This document shows positions 43,828 through 56,189 of a stretch of DNA of 64,000 bases, in pieces; within the stretch, counting starts at the first letter, position 1; each line of letters begins with the position of its first letter. This stretch comes from Fulvia fulva (lineage: Eukaryota; Ascomycota; Dothideomycetes; Mycosphaerellales; Mycosphaerellaceae). The position numbers and the translations under genes are program-made. The notes below the pieces were generated by a model. It had not been told where the DNA came from. It ran no database searches and saw only the letters and a list, made by a program, of their open reading frames with translations. The DNA is taken from NCBI RefSeq assembly GCF_020509005.1, contig NC_063014.1, positions 5,146,001 through 5,210,000 of the forward strand, read 5' to 3'.

Positions 43828-46800
43828 TTTAGCCTCTATTATAGATATTACTACAGACTTTTGCTTCTTACTTATCTAAGAAACTGGTGCCCTATAGAGG
43901 AAGAAGACATACCTAAGGATTAAGACTCTGTCTGCTTTGTCTATTATATAATCAGAATTATAGTATCTAATAAGGTGTCCTTTTCTAGACTTTAAGAACT
44001 GAAGTCCTAGATTAGGGTATAATCTTAGGTACCTAGTGATCTTATTTAAAGCCTTTATGTGGTAGGTAGATAGGTCACTTACAAATGAGCTTATCCTTCC
44101 TAGGGTAAAAGCAATGTCTAGCCTTGTGATTATTGCTAGCTATATCTAAGTACTATTAATACTCTAGTACTCTGCCTTGTCACACCTCTTATCTATATAG
44201 CTTAAAGGTTTAAGGGCCTTACAGCTATCTCTAGGTAAGTGTGTAGGTGCTGCCTTCTTATAGTTTATTCCTATCTTAGCTAGGCTGTCCCTAATAAAGT
44301 GTCCTTAGTTAAGTTTTAGGATTCCTCTCTTCCTATCCCTTATAACTCTTATACTAAGGATCTTTTTAGGTTCACCTAGATCTTTGATCTTGAAGATCTT
44401 ACCAGGTTCTCTTTTAAACTAGAGAACATCTATTAACTTTAGTGTAGCAATTGGAATGTTATCTATATATATAAGGATTATGATCTCCCTCTTCTTATAG
44501 ATAAGTAGGCATAGATCCACTTCTGACTATATGAATCCAATCTCTCTAAGCTTTAACACACAGAGTTAATTTCAATCTCTAGCTGCTTGCTTAAGTCTAT
44601 ATAAGCTTTTAAGGATTTTGAACACTATGTTTAGTAGAAGCTTAACTCCTAGTATTAGTAACATAAAGATGTCTTTATAGAGGGTGCTTTCCATAAATGC
44701 ATTATTCATATCTACTTAGTAAAGATGAAGATCCTTCTTATATACAATAGCTATAAACACCCTAAGGGTGTCCTGTCTTACTATAGGTACAAATGTCTCT
44801 ATAAAGTCAACACTAAACTTCTATAAGAAGCCCCTTGTAACTAGTCTAGCCTTGAACTTTTCAATAGCTCTACTAATACTTCTCTTAATATTAAAGACCT
44901 ATCTTAATATAACTAGATTTGCTCCTTTTAGTAGAATAGAATTTTCCTAGGTGTTGTTACTCTATAGAGCATCTAGTTCCTTTTGGATTGCTTCCTTCTA
45001 AAGATGTCCCTATTTCTTGTTATTTATAGCATCCTTATAGGATTTTGGAATTAGGACCTCTTACTTATATATAATAGCTTCTATAGTTACTATAAAGGCC
45101 ATTTCCTTAACTTCTTCTAGGAATTTGCTATCCTATAGTATTGAACTGTCTAATGATTGTATAGCTATAAAGAAAGCTTAGTAAAAAGTAGCAAGGTTCT
45201 CTAAGAGGTCTATTGCTTCTCCTACTTTAGTAGTTAGTTCGGGCTTAGGGACTATAGATTTTAGGGCTTTCTATTTTATGTTATAGCCCTTAATATCATA
45301 GTCAGCCTTTCTCTTCCTAAGGGATGATTTAGGGACCGTTACTTATGACCTAGTAACGTCTATTTCCTAGGGATCTAGGGAGCTTCTCTTAATTAGCTAA
45401 TCGATTTTCTGAAATTCCCCTACGTTCTCCGGAGGTTAGAGAAGTTATATAAACAGCTTTCTCGGCTAAGCGACTTTAGGGCTCTTAATTAGCTAATCTA
45501 TTTCGGGGGTGCTTTAATAGACGCCTAAATAATAGGTAGATTGTCCTAAGGATACGTTCTTCCTCGGCCATCCTAAGAGCTTCCTAGCTAGTATACTGCT
45601 TAGTAGATTCAATGTTAGAACATTAAGACCTATATTACCTCTAGGCTAGTCCTTAAAGAAGTCTGTATATATGTGTTGTTTAATAGCTCTTATGTCTAGT
45701 TCCTCGAAGAGCTAGGCTTTAGCTATGTTTTTAATATACCTAATAAACACTACTCCTTTACCCCTATTTATTAGCTTGTCACTTCTTGCCTATTAAGGTT
45801 AGGATCTTGTGTCTATATAGACAACAACTTTATATCCCTAAACTTTCAAATGGTTAATAGTCGGTTTAATACTATCAAAAGCCTTATCTAGTGAAACCTT
45901 GAACCTATCGTAATCTAGGCTATTTAGTAGTTTGTTCCTTATATAAGTTTGGGCCTCTAGTACTTTAGGCCAAAATTTAACCGGCATTTTAGCCTCTTTA
46001 AGCATTGCCCTTATAGAGTCCTCTAAGGTTTATATTACCCTCTTAACTAGTCCATTCTATAGAGAGTTATATGCCTTAGTCGGCTCGAGCCTAATTCCTA
46101 AATCCTTCTCCTACTGCTTTACTAATGTAATAAGTTCTTTTATATTGTTAAGCCTTACTGCTTTTAGCTACGCTAATGATTTCCTCTCTACTTTGATCTT
46201 CTAGTTCTAGAGAGCAACTAGAGCATCTTCTCTTTTCCTAAGAGGAAAAGTCTACTTCTTCCTAGAGAAGTTGTTAACAATCTTAAGCTAGTATTTAAAT
46301 CCTAGTCTTAAGATTGGTAGTAGGCCATATATATTAATAGATATAAGGGTAAGTCTTTTAGGTCTTCTCTCTATAACTTTGCCTTTGTACTTCTTTATCT
46401 TTGCTATTGAACATACTCTATACTAGTAAAAGCTATTCTTAGGGATATGAATAGGTTCTTTCAAGTCTATTACCTTATAAAGATTCTAGAGCAAATTCTT
46501 CCTAAAGTGTGCAAATCTTCTATACTAAAGCTCCCACTACTTTAGGTCGGTCTCTAATTAAGTAGTCACAAAGGCATTCTCTATTAGTGGTACATATAAT
46601 AAGTAATGTGCCCGTTCTTATAGGAGAGGAGAAATCTTATTAATAAATAGAGCCCCCCTAAGGAGCTTTGTCTACACAATAGTCTTACTAGAGGGGGAAA
46701 CAAGAGAAAATAATAGAGGTTAAACACTAAACTGCTTACTAAACTAGTTCTATAAAACTAGGTTTACTCCTAGCTTAGGTATAAGTAGGACATCTTCTAA

Positions 46801-48521
46801 AACAACTTTTCTACTAGCTCTCCTACTCATCTCTACATTCCTAATATAAGTGGCTAATAAAAAACCACTTCCTACTTTGATCTATTTCTTCCTTATTAAG
46901 GGACTTATCGATCTAAAGAGGTAGCTTTAGTTAGTTATATAGGATGAAGTATAGGAGTTAAGTAACTACTCTAATAAGGGGAACTTGCCTTAGACTTCTG
47001 TAGTTAAGTAAGCCACTTTATCATACTTATTATTATTAGACATTGTCTCTAGGGATGAGCTGCATAAGTCACGTGACTCTTAGGCGGAAAAACCTTTTCT
47101 AGTCTTCTTTACTTTAGAGGTATAAGACTAGGCCTAGTTCTTCTAGAGTGATAGTATATTAGAGCTGAGTTTCTTTACTATTTTCTTAAGTTCTCCTATA
47201 GAGGACTTCTCTCTTAGTGTCCTCCTTAAAGTAGGTAGTAGAGTTCTCTTCTTCTTAATATGTGGTATATTCTAGGAAGATAGTGGTTAGGAATAAGATC
47301 TAAGGACCTTTCTTGCCTTAGGCAGACTAGGGTAGTCCTTTATTAGATAATCCTTCTTATAGAGAAGGTAGGAGAGTAGTCTTACTAGACCTAAGGGCTT
47401 GACCTAGGTAGCTACTATACTATACTTAGCCTTAGAGGGATCTAACCTAGCTTCTTAAGCTTTAAGAATCTTTAAGGTCCTTTTATAATCTATCTTTAGC
47501 TGAGCTATAATAGTATCCCTAGCTATATAGTAGCTAGGTAGCAGTGAGCTTAAGAGCTAGGTCATCCTTATATTAGCTTTCCTATAATGCTGACCCTCTA
47601 GGTCAACATTAGCAATCCTTTTTCTAAGAGAAACTAGGTGTGTCTATACAGATCTAATAGTGAACTCTTCACTTATCTCAAAGGTCACAAATTGCTTTAT
47701 AAGCTTATATATATAGGTAGTAGTACCTAGCTATACTTGTTCTACAGATACACCCACTTCTTAGTAGCTCTTCTAGATTTATATAAGCCCTTAAGCTCAA
47801 ATTCATCTTCTTCTATAATCCTACTAAGGATACTGAAGTTATATACTATATTATGTCTTGTCTATATTAGCGTATTAAGGATCTCTTTAGTTATAGCCTC
47901 TTCTTAGAGTTTTAGAGTCTTGCCCTTAATGTTGTTAAAAGACACTTCTATTAGGTCATTAATTGTAAAGAATGCTAATTGGCTCTCTATCTTATATCTC
48001 TGAAGGTTGAACTATCTCTTCTAATTGTCCCTCCTAAGAATTAGGATTTTGCCTCCCTTCTCCTCTATCTTCTCTTAGTATAAATCTATAATAAATTGGA
48101 TGTAATAAAACAAGGTGTATATGTTCTAAGGTAGTAGCTCAGATCCTACTAAGGCTTCTAGTATAGAATAGGAAAGTTCGTAGGTGTGGATACTAAGGCC
48201 TGCCTAGTAAAGTAAAGAAGGAGCGGTATAAGGTCTCGGGGCTAGGATATAGGTCTGTCTCTCCTAGCAGAGCTTCAAATGACTTACTTAAAGTCCTTCT
48301 TAATAGTATCTCGATACAGTTCTACCTATAGAGTATCTTTAAGGTATTAGCTTTAAGTAAGCCGTATAGAGTCCTTATCTAGGTTACCTATTACTTAGTA
48401 TCGAACTAAGCTCCTTAATAGGATAGACGGGGTAGACTTCTAATTCCTAGATGTTCTCTACTACGATAGTAAGGGATATAAGTAACCTATACTAATATAG
48501 GTTGCTCTTACTCCTATATAA
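43828..48521 (-). pseudogene. Copia 2 gag-pol, main segment (RIP-inactivated)
   Basis: In reverse it follows copia 1 from the leader (about 48,500) through gag, protease flank, integrase (about 45,950-46,600), RT (about 44,350-45,000) and the first part of RNase H. The RT box reads YIDN at 44458-44469, the same mutated Asp codon as in copia 1. The region that carries the 184-bp solo LTR in copia 1 is uninterrupted here (about 45,960-45,990). Confidence 0.9.
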
Positions 48522-48522
48522 T

Positions 48523-48537
48523 CCCGGGCTTATAACC
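48523..48537 (-). promoter_or_regulatory. Copia 2 primer-binding site (initiator tRNA-Met anticodon arm)
   Basis: Reverse strand GGTTATAAGCCCGGG directly after the 5' LTR, the same as in copia 1 with the same TGA-to-TAA change. Confidence 0.7.
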
Positions 48538-48772
48538 TGTTAAATAGGTACGGGTAGATAGTAGCGGAGTAGAGTAAGAGATCAATCTTTAACTAACTAA
48601 TAGTACGAGTATGTAGCAATATATTAGGAACTAATATGTTGATTATGTTAGATGTCTATCTAAGCTAAAGGGGAGAGAAGGTATCTCCCTATAAGCTAAG
48701 TTATTATAGATGCCTTAGGCTACTAGATCACTTCCTAATTGTTAACTCCCTTTAAGATGCTATATCTTAACA
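48538..48772 (-). repeat. Copia 2 5' LTR (235 bp)
   Basis: Direct repeat of 38908-39142. Forward strand begins TGTTAAATAGGTACGGG and ends TATATCTTAACA, followed by the second CTTCG copy at 48773-48777. Confidence 0.95.
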
Positions 48773-48777
48773 CTTCG

Positions 48778-49300
48778 CGACTTTCTTATCTTCTCTTCTT
48801 CGTAGAACTTATTCGATTCTAAGGTATTAATACGTTTACGCCCTATCTTACGCCTAGTCCGTATTAGGTATATAGTAGAACAGCTTTTAGTTATAAAGGT
48901 ATCTTATTCCCTAGGATTAGAGACGTAGTCTCTTATACCTATATAGAGGGAATCTAGATCTCTAGCCCCTACTCCTTTCCCGACGCCTTAGCAATTTTAC
49001 CTACGTTTTACTATATAATAACGATCTCTATAGTAGTCTCGTACTAACGCTATACTAGTGTCTCGACTAATACGATATACCTACCGACCTATATTCGTAA
49101 TACTTAACCCTAAAACTTAAAAGTTGACTAATTAGAGCGGGCGCTAAGGCTAGCTAAGGGCTAGTATAGAGCTTTACACCTCGCTAACGCCTTACCTACG
49201 TACTCGTAAGCCCGTACTCCGGTATAGCTAGCGCTCGGTCGCTACGCTTAGTTATTAGGTTATACTAAACCTAATACGAACGTAGAAGAGCCGTATATAA
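48778..49300. other. Rest of gypsy D LTR and unassigned RIPed sequence
   Basis: The first part (to about 49,020) should be the remaining gypsy D 3' LTR, by continuity across copia 2. Beyond that comes RIPed sequence leading into gypsy E gag. I could not place the LTR end or a gypsy E 5' LTR here, since no repeat of the 55,852 region is visible. Confidence 0.4.
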
Positions 49301-51150
49301 CGTATACTACGGGAGGGGTAGCAAGTGAGGCGGAGTACCTTTAGGAGGTCCTTCTTAGCTAAATTTTCGAGATTCGATACCTATTCGATATTAGGAAGTC
49401 GAGAATATCTAGAAGAGATAGTCCGGGCCGAGTAAGGGAAAAGCCCTAAGGAACAGGATATAAAGGAGTTTATCCGTCTCTTCGTAGCCTCTAGTGACCT
49501 AATTAATCTAGAAGACCTCGATAACAGCTCCCGTAGCCGTCTTCTACTTTAGGGGCTCCTAGAGTCAGTTACTAAGGCAGTTTATAAGAAATATAGGCTC
49601 TATCCGAAGTAGCCTAAGAAGTTTCGGCGCTTTTAAAAGATACTAGACGAGGCGACAATTATCGCTAATAGTAAAGAAGGATAGAAGGCCGTATATACGG
49701 ACTTTCTACTTACTTTACCGTAGCTTTATCGGTCAGTTATAAAGCAGATACCGCGCTTAATCCCTAAGATTAATATACTTAACAAACTAGCTATTTCCGC
49801 TACTATCGACGATGACCTTATTTAGAAAATAGTAGAAATGAGTATTCGGGCTTACTAACGAGGTCGCGCGGCAGAGGTTAGATCCTTTAACCCTAGTGAA
49901 AATCAAAGGTCTATATAACTAGAAAACCCCGATCGCGTGCCTAAACTATAGGTTTACTTAATATAGCGCCCGTAGTTATAGAACCGCGAGCAGTCTAAAG
50001 CGCTTAATAGGTGCTATTATAACTATAGTAGTACGGAATATTAGGCTAATAGGTGCCCCGCGATGCTATTCCTTATCTTATAAGGGTATGTCTTTTTAGC
50101 GACAAATAACTAGTAGTACCTAGGAAAGAAGACCGATCTAAATCCCCCTAAGTTCAACTTCCGACGGGACTATAGCAAACCTAAGCTCCTTTATATACTT
50201 CCGTAGCTTAAGGAACACTATAGCCCGATTCTATTTAATAAGGACATGAAAATCCCTACGCTTCGGAAACAATAGATAGGTCGAGATTATACTAGTGTCT
50301 TAAGCGTAAAGCTTCCTAACTACTCTAAACCTCTACCTAACAACCGACACCTTATAGAATACGGCCCTTAAGATGTTAGATCTAGGTAGTAACTGACGGC
50401 CGCTAGTAGTTACTAGATCTAGTTTAAGGAAGAAGAAGAACCGGCTCTATAAGGGTATAGAATTATAAACTACGACGAGTTTAAGGTTAAGGCCTACCTA
50501 ATCTAGAGTAACAAATCTCGAGGTAAAGCTCTAGTAGGAATTATAAAGAACCCGAATCCTCGAACTAGGTCTAGTATATAGGCATTAAGGGTACGAGCCG
50601 AGGCCGCTAAAGCTATACGATAAGAACTCGAAGAGGAGATCCGGTAGGAAGAACTCGGTTAGTAGGAGGTAGAGATAATTAGAGACGCCGGTTCTAGGGC
50701 TAGTAGAAGCTAGTTAACGGTAGCGTTAGGGGAGACTCTTAGAACGACACCTAAGCCTCGAGCTAAGTTAAGGCCTACGCCCTCGGAATAGCCGGTAGGG
50801 CCTATTAATACCCTATTCGTATAGCGTAAACGGTTATAGAATATAAAGACGATGAGGATTAATAACTACGTCCGAAAGTACGGTATAGAAGATAGGCCCG
50901 TTACTAAGGAGGAGGGAGTGACCTATTAGATTGATTAAATCCTTTAGACCACGTTTCGAAACGTTAATACCCGGGACTAGTTTCGGTATAGTCGCTAGTT
51001 TAAAACTGCCTTGTTTAGGAGAGTAGTAAATACCCCTTATCTGTAGTCTAAGCTTACTACCGTCCGTAAGTTAGCTAGCTAAGAAGGGACTGAAGTCCGT
51101 ACGAGTTATATCGCTACCTATAAAGACGAGGAAGAAGGCGCTAATAAAGA
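49300..51150 (+). pseudogene. Gypsy E gag (degenerate)
   Basis: Stop-interrupted forward frame upstream of the gypsy E protease. A zinc knuckle is traceable near 50,025-50,085: CYYNYSS...ANRCPAM, with the second Cys changed to Tyr and a Tyr at the His position, both RIP-type. The preceding 650 bp are capsid-like by position only. A Gln/Glu/Arg-rich stretch follows to about 50,900. Confidence 0.6.
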
Positions 51151-54100
51151 AGTCTTTCGGGATGATTATTAAGCTCGCTTTCTAGGTATGTTCTTAACGA
51201 TTTTATGTAGTAAGGATGCTGTCCCTACTACCGAGTTGTACGAAAACATTAAAAAAATCGGTCTCTCTAGTATACTAGACGATTTTGTAATAGTACCTAG
51301 CCCTTAGGTAGTTACTAAGCTTAGGACTAGTAAAGGTCAGACTCGAGCCCTACTTAACGAGGGATCTAAAGTCAATATTATTAGCGAAGTTTAAGGGGGT
51401 AATTTCAAAGCTTAACACTTAGGTGTTTAGTATATACTACTAGATCGACATGTTTGTCTCCGCTAATCTAGATTCGCCTACGATCCTTAGCCGCCCTTAG
51501 TATAGGAAGGTACGACTAATAGGCCGTAACTACGACGATAGATTATAGGAAGGAATAATCGCTAGTAGGAAAGGTGAAAGTGTAATGTTCACGGCTATTA
51601 TAGGTACTAATAAGTATAAAACTCTTTAAGAACTTCTATAGTCCTCGAAAAATACGAACGCGGGTTAATTTACGGTAGTCAACCCGCTATAAGTATCAGA
51701 AGTCTAGTTTTAAAACAAGTCCGCTTTTCGAGTCTAGTCGGGGAGACCTTAGTAAATATATTAGGGGCGGAGTGTTCTAATAATACGGCGCGTCGACATC
51801 GATAAGAAGGTATAACAAAGCCAAAACCCAAGCCTATAGACACGACTATCTTCGACTACTTTAAGAATCACCGCGGCCCCGTATTATAATAAAGAGAAAA
51901 TGTCCTCGACCTTAGCCCGTATTCGAAGAAATTGCTAGGACTACTAGGGAACCGCTAATACTTGAGCGCTAAGGTGACTACTAACGCTCTAGGAGAGTAG
52001 GTCATTACAAATGTATACTCCGTGTAGGGCGACTAGTATACGGAGATCCTAAAACAGGGCTAGATTAATAGGTAGGCTTAGAAACGAGACGTAGGGTTGT
52101 ATAGACCCGGTATTAGGATGCCGTATATATTTACTATATATAAGCGTAAAGCTAACAAGAAAAGACCTATTAACGCGAGCGTTTACGAGAGGCCTTAGTC
52201 GAAAGTAGATAGTGACATAGATTAGAAGCGGAAGGCCCTTTACTAGGAATCTCTAATACTAGTAGGGTAAGGCCCGTTCGATAGGAGGTATCTTATTAAA
52301 AAGTTCTCTAGTATCGAGCGCGGCTCGAGGATTATACCTAGAAGGCTCGCTAGTATTAAGGTTAGTATCGCTCTCTCGGCTAAGGAAAGACAAATGTTTA
52401 AAGAAATGCTCTTTAACCAAGAAGGTGTCCTAGCGTAGGATTTTAGCTATATACGGCAGATCAGATATAATGTTATACCTCCTTAGAAGATTATAACGAT
52501 TACGTACAAACCGTAGTAGGCGCGGAACATTCGGTTATACCTAAGCTTACGAGCGATTATAGAACAGATAATCCGCGCTCGAATTAAGAATAGAATTCTT
52601 AAGTATAGTCAAGGTGCTTATACGAATACTTAGTTCTTAGTAGCGAAGAAGGTCGAGCTAAACAGTAAAGCTATACTATATAGGTTGATTAACTCCGCTA
52701 TACTCTTAAACGAGGTGACGATAAGGGATACGAACATTCCCCTAGACACGGACGGGTTCTCGGAAGACTTTACTAGGTGTAGAGTAGCCTCTTTAGTAGA
52801 CTTGTTTTCGGGGTACGACTAGATTACGCTTAACGAAAGCAGCCGAGACTTAACGGCCTTTATAACGCCTCTTAGGCTTATACGGTATATAACGTTACTA
52901 TAGGGTACGACGAACTTCGTTACTTAGTTCGTACGGGTAGTAACTAAGGTGTTAATAGACTACATTTCTTACCGAGCAAAACTATTTCTTGACGATATCG
53001 GCGTAAAAGGTCCTACTAAGGACTATAGTAACGCTAAGGTAGAGCCTAGCCTTCGACGATAGGTCGTAGAACATATTATATCCCTTGATCTTGTTCTTAC
53101 GGACCTAGAGAGGGCCGGAGCGGTAGTCGTAGGGGAGAAGTCGTAGTGGCTTTATAAGACCCTAAAGATCGTAGGCTATATTACTAGCCCGAGCGGCCGA
53201 TATCTAGATCCTAAGGTAGTAGCTAAGATCTTGAACTAGCTAACCCTAAAGTACGTAAAGGACGTTCGAGTTTATATTAGGATCTATGTTTACTTCCGGA
53301 TTTAGGTCCCCTAGTTCGTGATCGTCGCTCGGCTAATATATAAGCTTTTAAGGAAGGACGTCGAGTTTGTCTAGACTAAGAATAAGCAGTTCTCGAAAGA
53401 GAACCTAGTAAGATTCTTAGTGATAGTACTAGCGTTAGTAACTATCTCCTACGCCCTAGGAGCTAGTAGGATCTTCGTTTCTATTAATACGAGTAGTATT
53501 AGGTAGGGTTATATAATATCGTAGGAATTACTAGACAATACTCGACAAAGACACCCGGTAAGGTATAAGAGCGGTACCTAGAACGTAAACGAGGCTAAGT
53601 ACGATATAGGAAAGCGGGAGTGCCTCGGAGTGCTAAAGGGCCTTAAGAAGGTGTAGCGCTACCTCGTAGGAGTAGACTTTATCCTCGAAGTTGATACTAA
53701 AACGCTAGTATAGTAGTTAAATCGGCTAGTATCCGACATTCTAAACTCTATTATAGTAAGGTAGGTTACTTAGATCCAGCTGTTTACCTTTAAAGTAAGG
53801 TATGTCGATAGGAAGAAGTACTCCGGACCGGATGTACTATCTCGTAAACCACCTATAGCTAAAGAGCTTACGGAACCTAACGATAACATTAATAAGATAA
53901 TTAACGACAAATTCTTCCGTTACGCCGAGCTAGTTAACACTTTCCCCGTTATTCTAGAGCGTAAACGACTCCTCGAAACCTAGTATAGTAATAATTCCGA
54001 GCTTATAGCTTATATTCTAGTATATCGAATACGACCGGAATAGGTCACCCGGGCTAAGTATCGAAACCTCGTTAAGAAGAGTCCTCGGTACTACTTAAGA

Positions 54101-55500
54101 GACAAGCTCTTATTTTATTAGCGGCGAAGGGGTGTACCGATGTAGCTAGTAGTAGACGATAATAATACTTAGAAAGAGATCGTAATATACTGTTACGAAA
54201 AGTATAGTCACCGGAGTGTAGAGCTAGTATATAATCTTATTACTAGCCGGTATTACTAGGAGGGCTACTTCTCCGACGTATCGAATTAGATAAGGACTTA
54301 TACTCCTTATAACTTTCGCGAAGGTAACTAGAGAGTAGGAGAAATGTACTTATCGACTTAGTAGGTTATAGGAGAGAGGTAGTACTACGATCCCGTCTAC
54401 GTATATAGAAACGGGTACTTACTTATTGCCCGAGAAGCTCTAAGTAGGTAGATTAAGGCGAAGGTCGTACGGAAGCCTCTAAATTCGCGGGCGATTACTA
54501 AGTTCTTATACGAGATAGTTTTTAGCCGGCATAGATACTACTATAAGATTATGCTTAATAACGCTAGTATTAACGAAGGGGAGGTAGAGAGGATACTTAT
54601 TAGTATAGGTATTAAGTATATCCGGATCTTACCCTACTATCCGTAGTTAAATATAACTATAGAAGTAGGATATCGACCTGTTCTAGCTATATTAGCTAAG
54701 CTTACTAAGAACATCTATAAGTCCTAGGAACGATAGATTGCTACGGTACTTTAGGCTAACAGAACTACGGTATCTAGAATTACGGGTATAACGCCGGCGG
54801 AGGTCCTATATAGCTATCGTACTATTCTCCCGATCGAGGTAGAATACCCGATATAAGCGAACTATAAATAGGGATCTATTAGATTAATAGAGGAGCTATT
54901 AGCTATTCGGGCGCGTTAGTTATAGGTACGGGACATAAGTCTTTAGGAGTTATAGTTACGAAGAGTAAGGCTTCGTGCCCTAAGTAAGGAATACTTTGAT
55001 ACTAAACGTAGTATTAACTTCTAGGGGTTCTAGGTCGGAGATCTTATAGTCAAGTTCGACAAGCCGTATAAGGATGACCTATCTAGAAAGATTAGTCTAG
55101 CTTAGGCCGTATCGTATAGCTAAGGTGTACTCGTAGTTTAGTATATACGTCCTTAAAGAGCTTAATAGTACGAGGTTAAAGGGTATATAAGCCCGAGAGA
55201 ACCTAAAGCTAATCCTATAGTTAAGACCGGACCCGGAGCTTAATCTTCCTAACGCTAAAGACATTATAGCGCTAGAGGATAGGGTTGATGTCGAGAATGT
55301 CGAAAAGGGCGATCTTCCGAACAAGAACAGACCTACTACGTCCGGATCTAACGACGAAGAGGATGACGATATACTTCTAATAGGCATTAATAGGGCTACT
55401 ATACTTCCGGAACTAGAATCTAAGCCGACGAGACTATAGGTACGGCCTTATAACCTTACTATAGAGGAGATAGCCAAATTCACTAGGATTTAGGTCAAAG
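51150..55500 (+). pseudogene. Gypsy E pol: protease, RT, RNase H, integrase (RIP-inactivated)
   Basis: A retropepsin-like motif is recognisable near 51,335-51,385 as ALLNEGSKVNIIS, with Asn where the catalytic Asp is expected. RT runs from about 52,450 to 53,050 with LVDLFSGYD, LTAFITPLRLIRY and the catalytic FLDD at 52985-52996. RNase H lies near 53,450-53,830 (FVSINTS, AKYDIGKREC, LEVDTKTLV). The integrase zinc-binding domain and core fill about 54,150-54,800 (INEGEVERI, RILPYYP). A C-terminal block reads VGDLIVKFDKPYK near 55,035. It is a gypsy lineage distinct from A-D, and I see no chromodomain. All breaks are RIP-type stops. Confidence 0.85.
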
Positions 55501-55851
55501 GAGGGATAGGACTCTATTATTTCTTTTTCTTAGGCGTAAGGAGTTTACTTAGTAGTTTTAGTTTCTGACCTTAGTTTAACTAGCTTCTAGTTCTAGTACC
55601 TAGTTTCTAGCGTACTTGACCGATTTCTAGGCTATATCCTTGATTTGAGAGTAGGCTTACTACGAAGACTAGACTTTGACTTAGCCTCCTTAGCCCTTAT
55701 AGAATAAACTTGCGATCTCCTTAATATCTCTAGACTAACTACTTGACTAGACGCCGGATCCGCCTTCTTTACGTATAACTTGTAGGTATAGTTTCTTAGT
55801 CTATATTAGCGTAGCGGAGGTGAAACTAGGGACAGTTTCGTAATAGGGGAG
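55500..55851 (+). other. Gypsy E 3' untranslated region and polypurine tract
   Basis: No frame longer than a few dozen codons. It ends in a purine-rich run AATAGGGGAGGA (about 55,840-55,851) followed by TATATTAACG, which could be the RIPed start of an LTR. Confidence 0.45.
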
Positions 55852-56178
55852 GATATATTAACGAGCTAAGGGCCCCTTTAGACCCCGAAATTTGCGCGTC
55901 GAATCTCGTTAACCTTTAACGGTTAATTACGTAGTAGGGGTGTATAGGGGTACTACTAAGATATATATAGCTAGGAGGCGACCTTAGTAGGAAGCTAGGA
56001 CTTACGAAGAATCCCTCTATAAGGCGAAAATACGGAATCTAAAAAATTTCAGATTTATTATCTTTTAGGATCACTATATATATTTTACGGCCCGCGGACC
56101 GGTAAGTATATATACCTACGCGTAAGCTATCCTAAGGTCACTAGGCGCGCCCTTACTTACTAGGGTAGTTAGTCGTCT
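55852..56178 (+). repeat. Probable gypsy E 3' LTR, first part
   Basis: Inferred from the preceding polypurine tract and position after pol. LINE 2 begins at about 56,179. A matching 5' LTR was not found, so the assignment is weak. Confidence 0.35.
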
Positions 56179-56189
56179 ATAATATCTAT

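Larger units (their letters stand above)
38908..48772 (-). mobile_element. Copia 2: full-length RIPed Ty1/copia element with CTTCG duplication, split by LINE X
   Basis: LTRs of 235 bp at 38908-39142 (3') and 48538-48772 (5'), reverse orientation, flanked by a perfect CTTCG duplication. It is the same family as copia 1. LINE X (39583-43813) is inserted in its RNase H region. Two stretches compared directly with copia 1 are identical, including CpA sites left unmutated and the same stop codons, whereas the LTRs differ at RIP-type sites. Confidence 0.94.
9658..49020 (+). mobile_element. Gypsy D: old 5'-truncated Ty3/gypsy element, host of a nested stack
   Basis: One element is split into 9658-9822, 10348-11897, 16891-17756, 30500-30573, 37796-38907 and 48778 to about 49,020. 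At the gypsy B, gypsy C and 520-bp solo-LTR insertions, removing the insert plus one copy of the duplication restores a continuous gypsy reading frame. The order is pre-RT and RT, RNase H, integrase zinc finger and core, integrase C-terminus, chromodomain-like module, polypurine tract and LTR. Gag, protease and the 5' LTR are missing; the element starts abruptly at the end of copia 1. The right limit of its LTR is uncertain. The coding parts are heavily RIPed. Confidence 0.85.
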
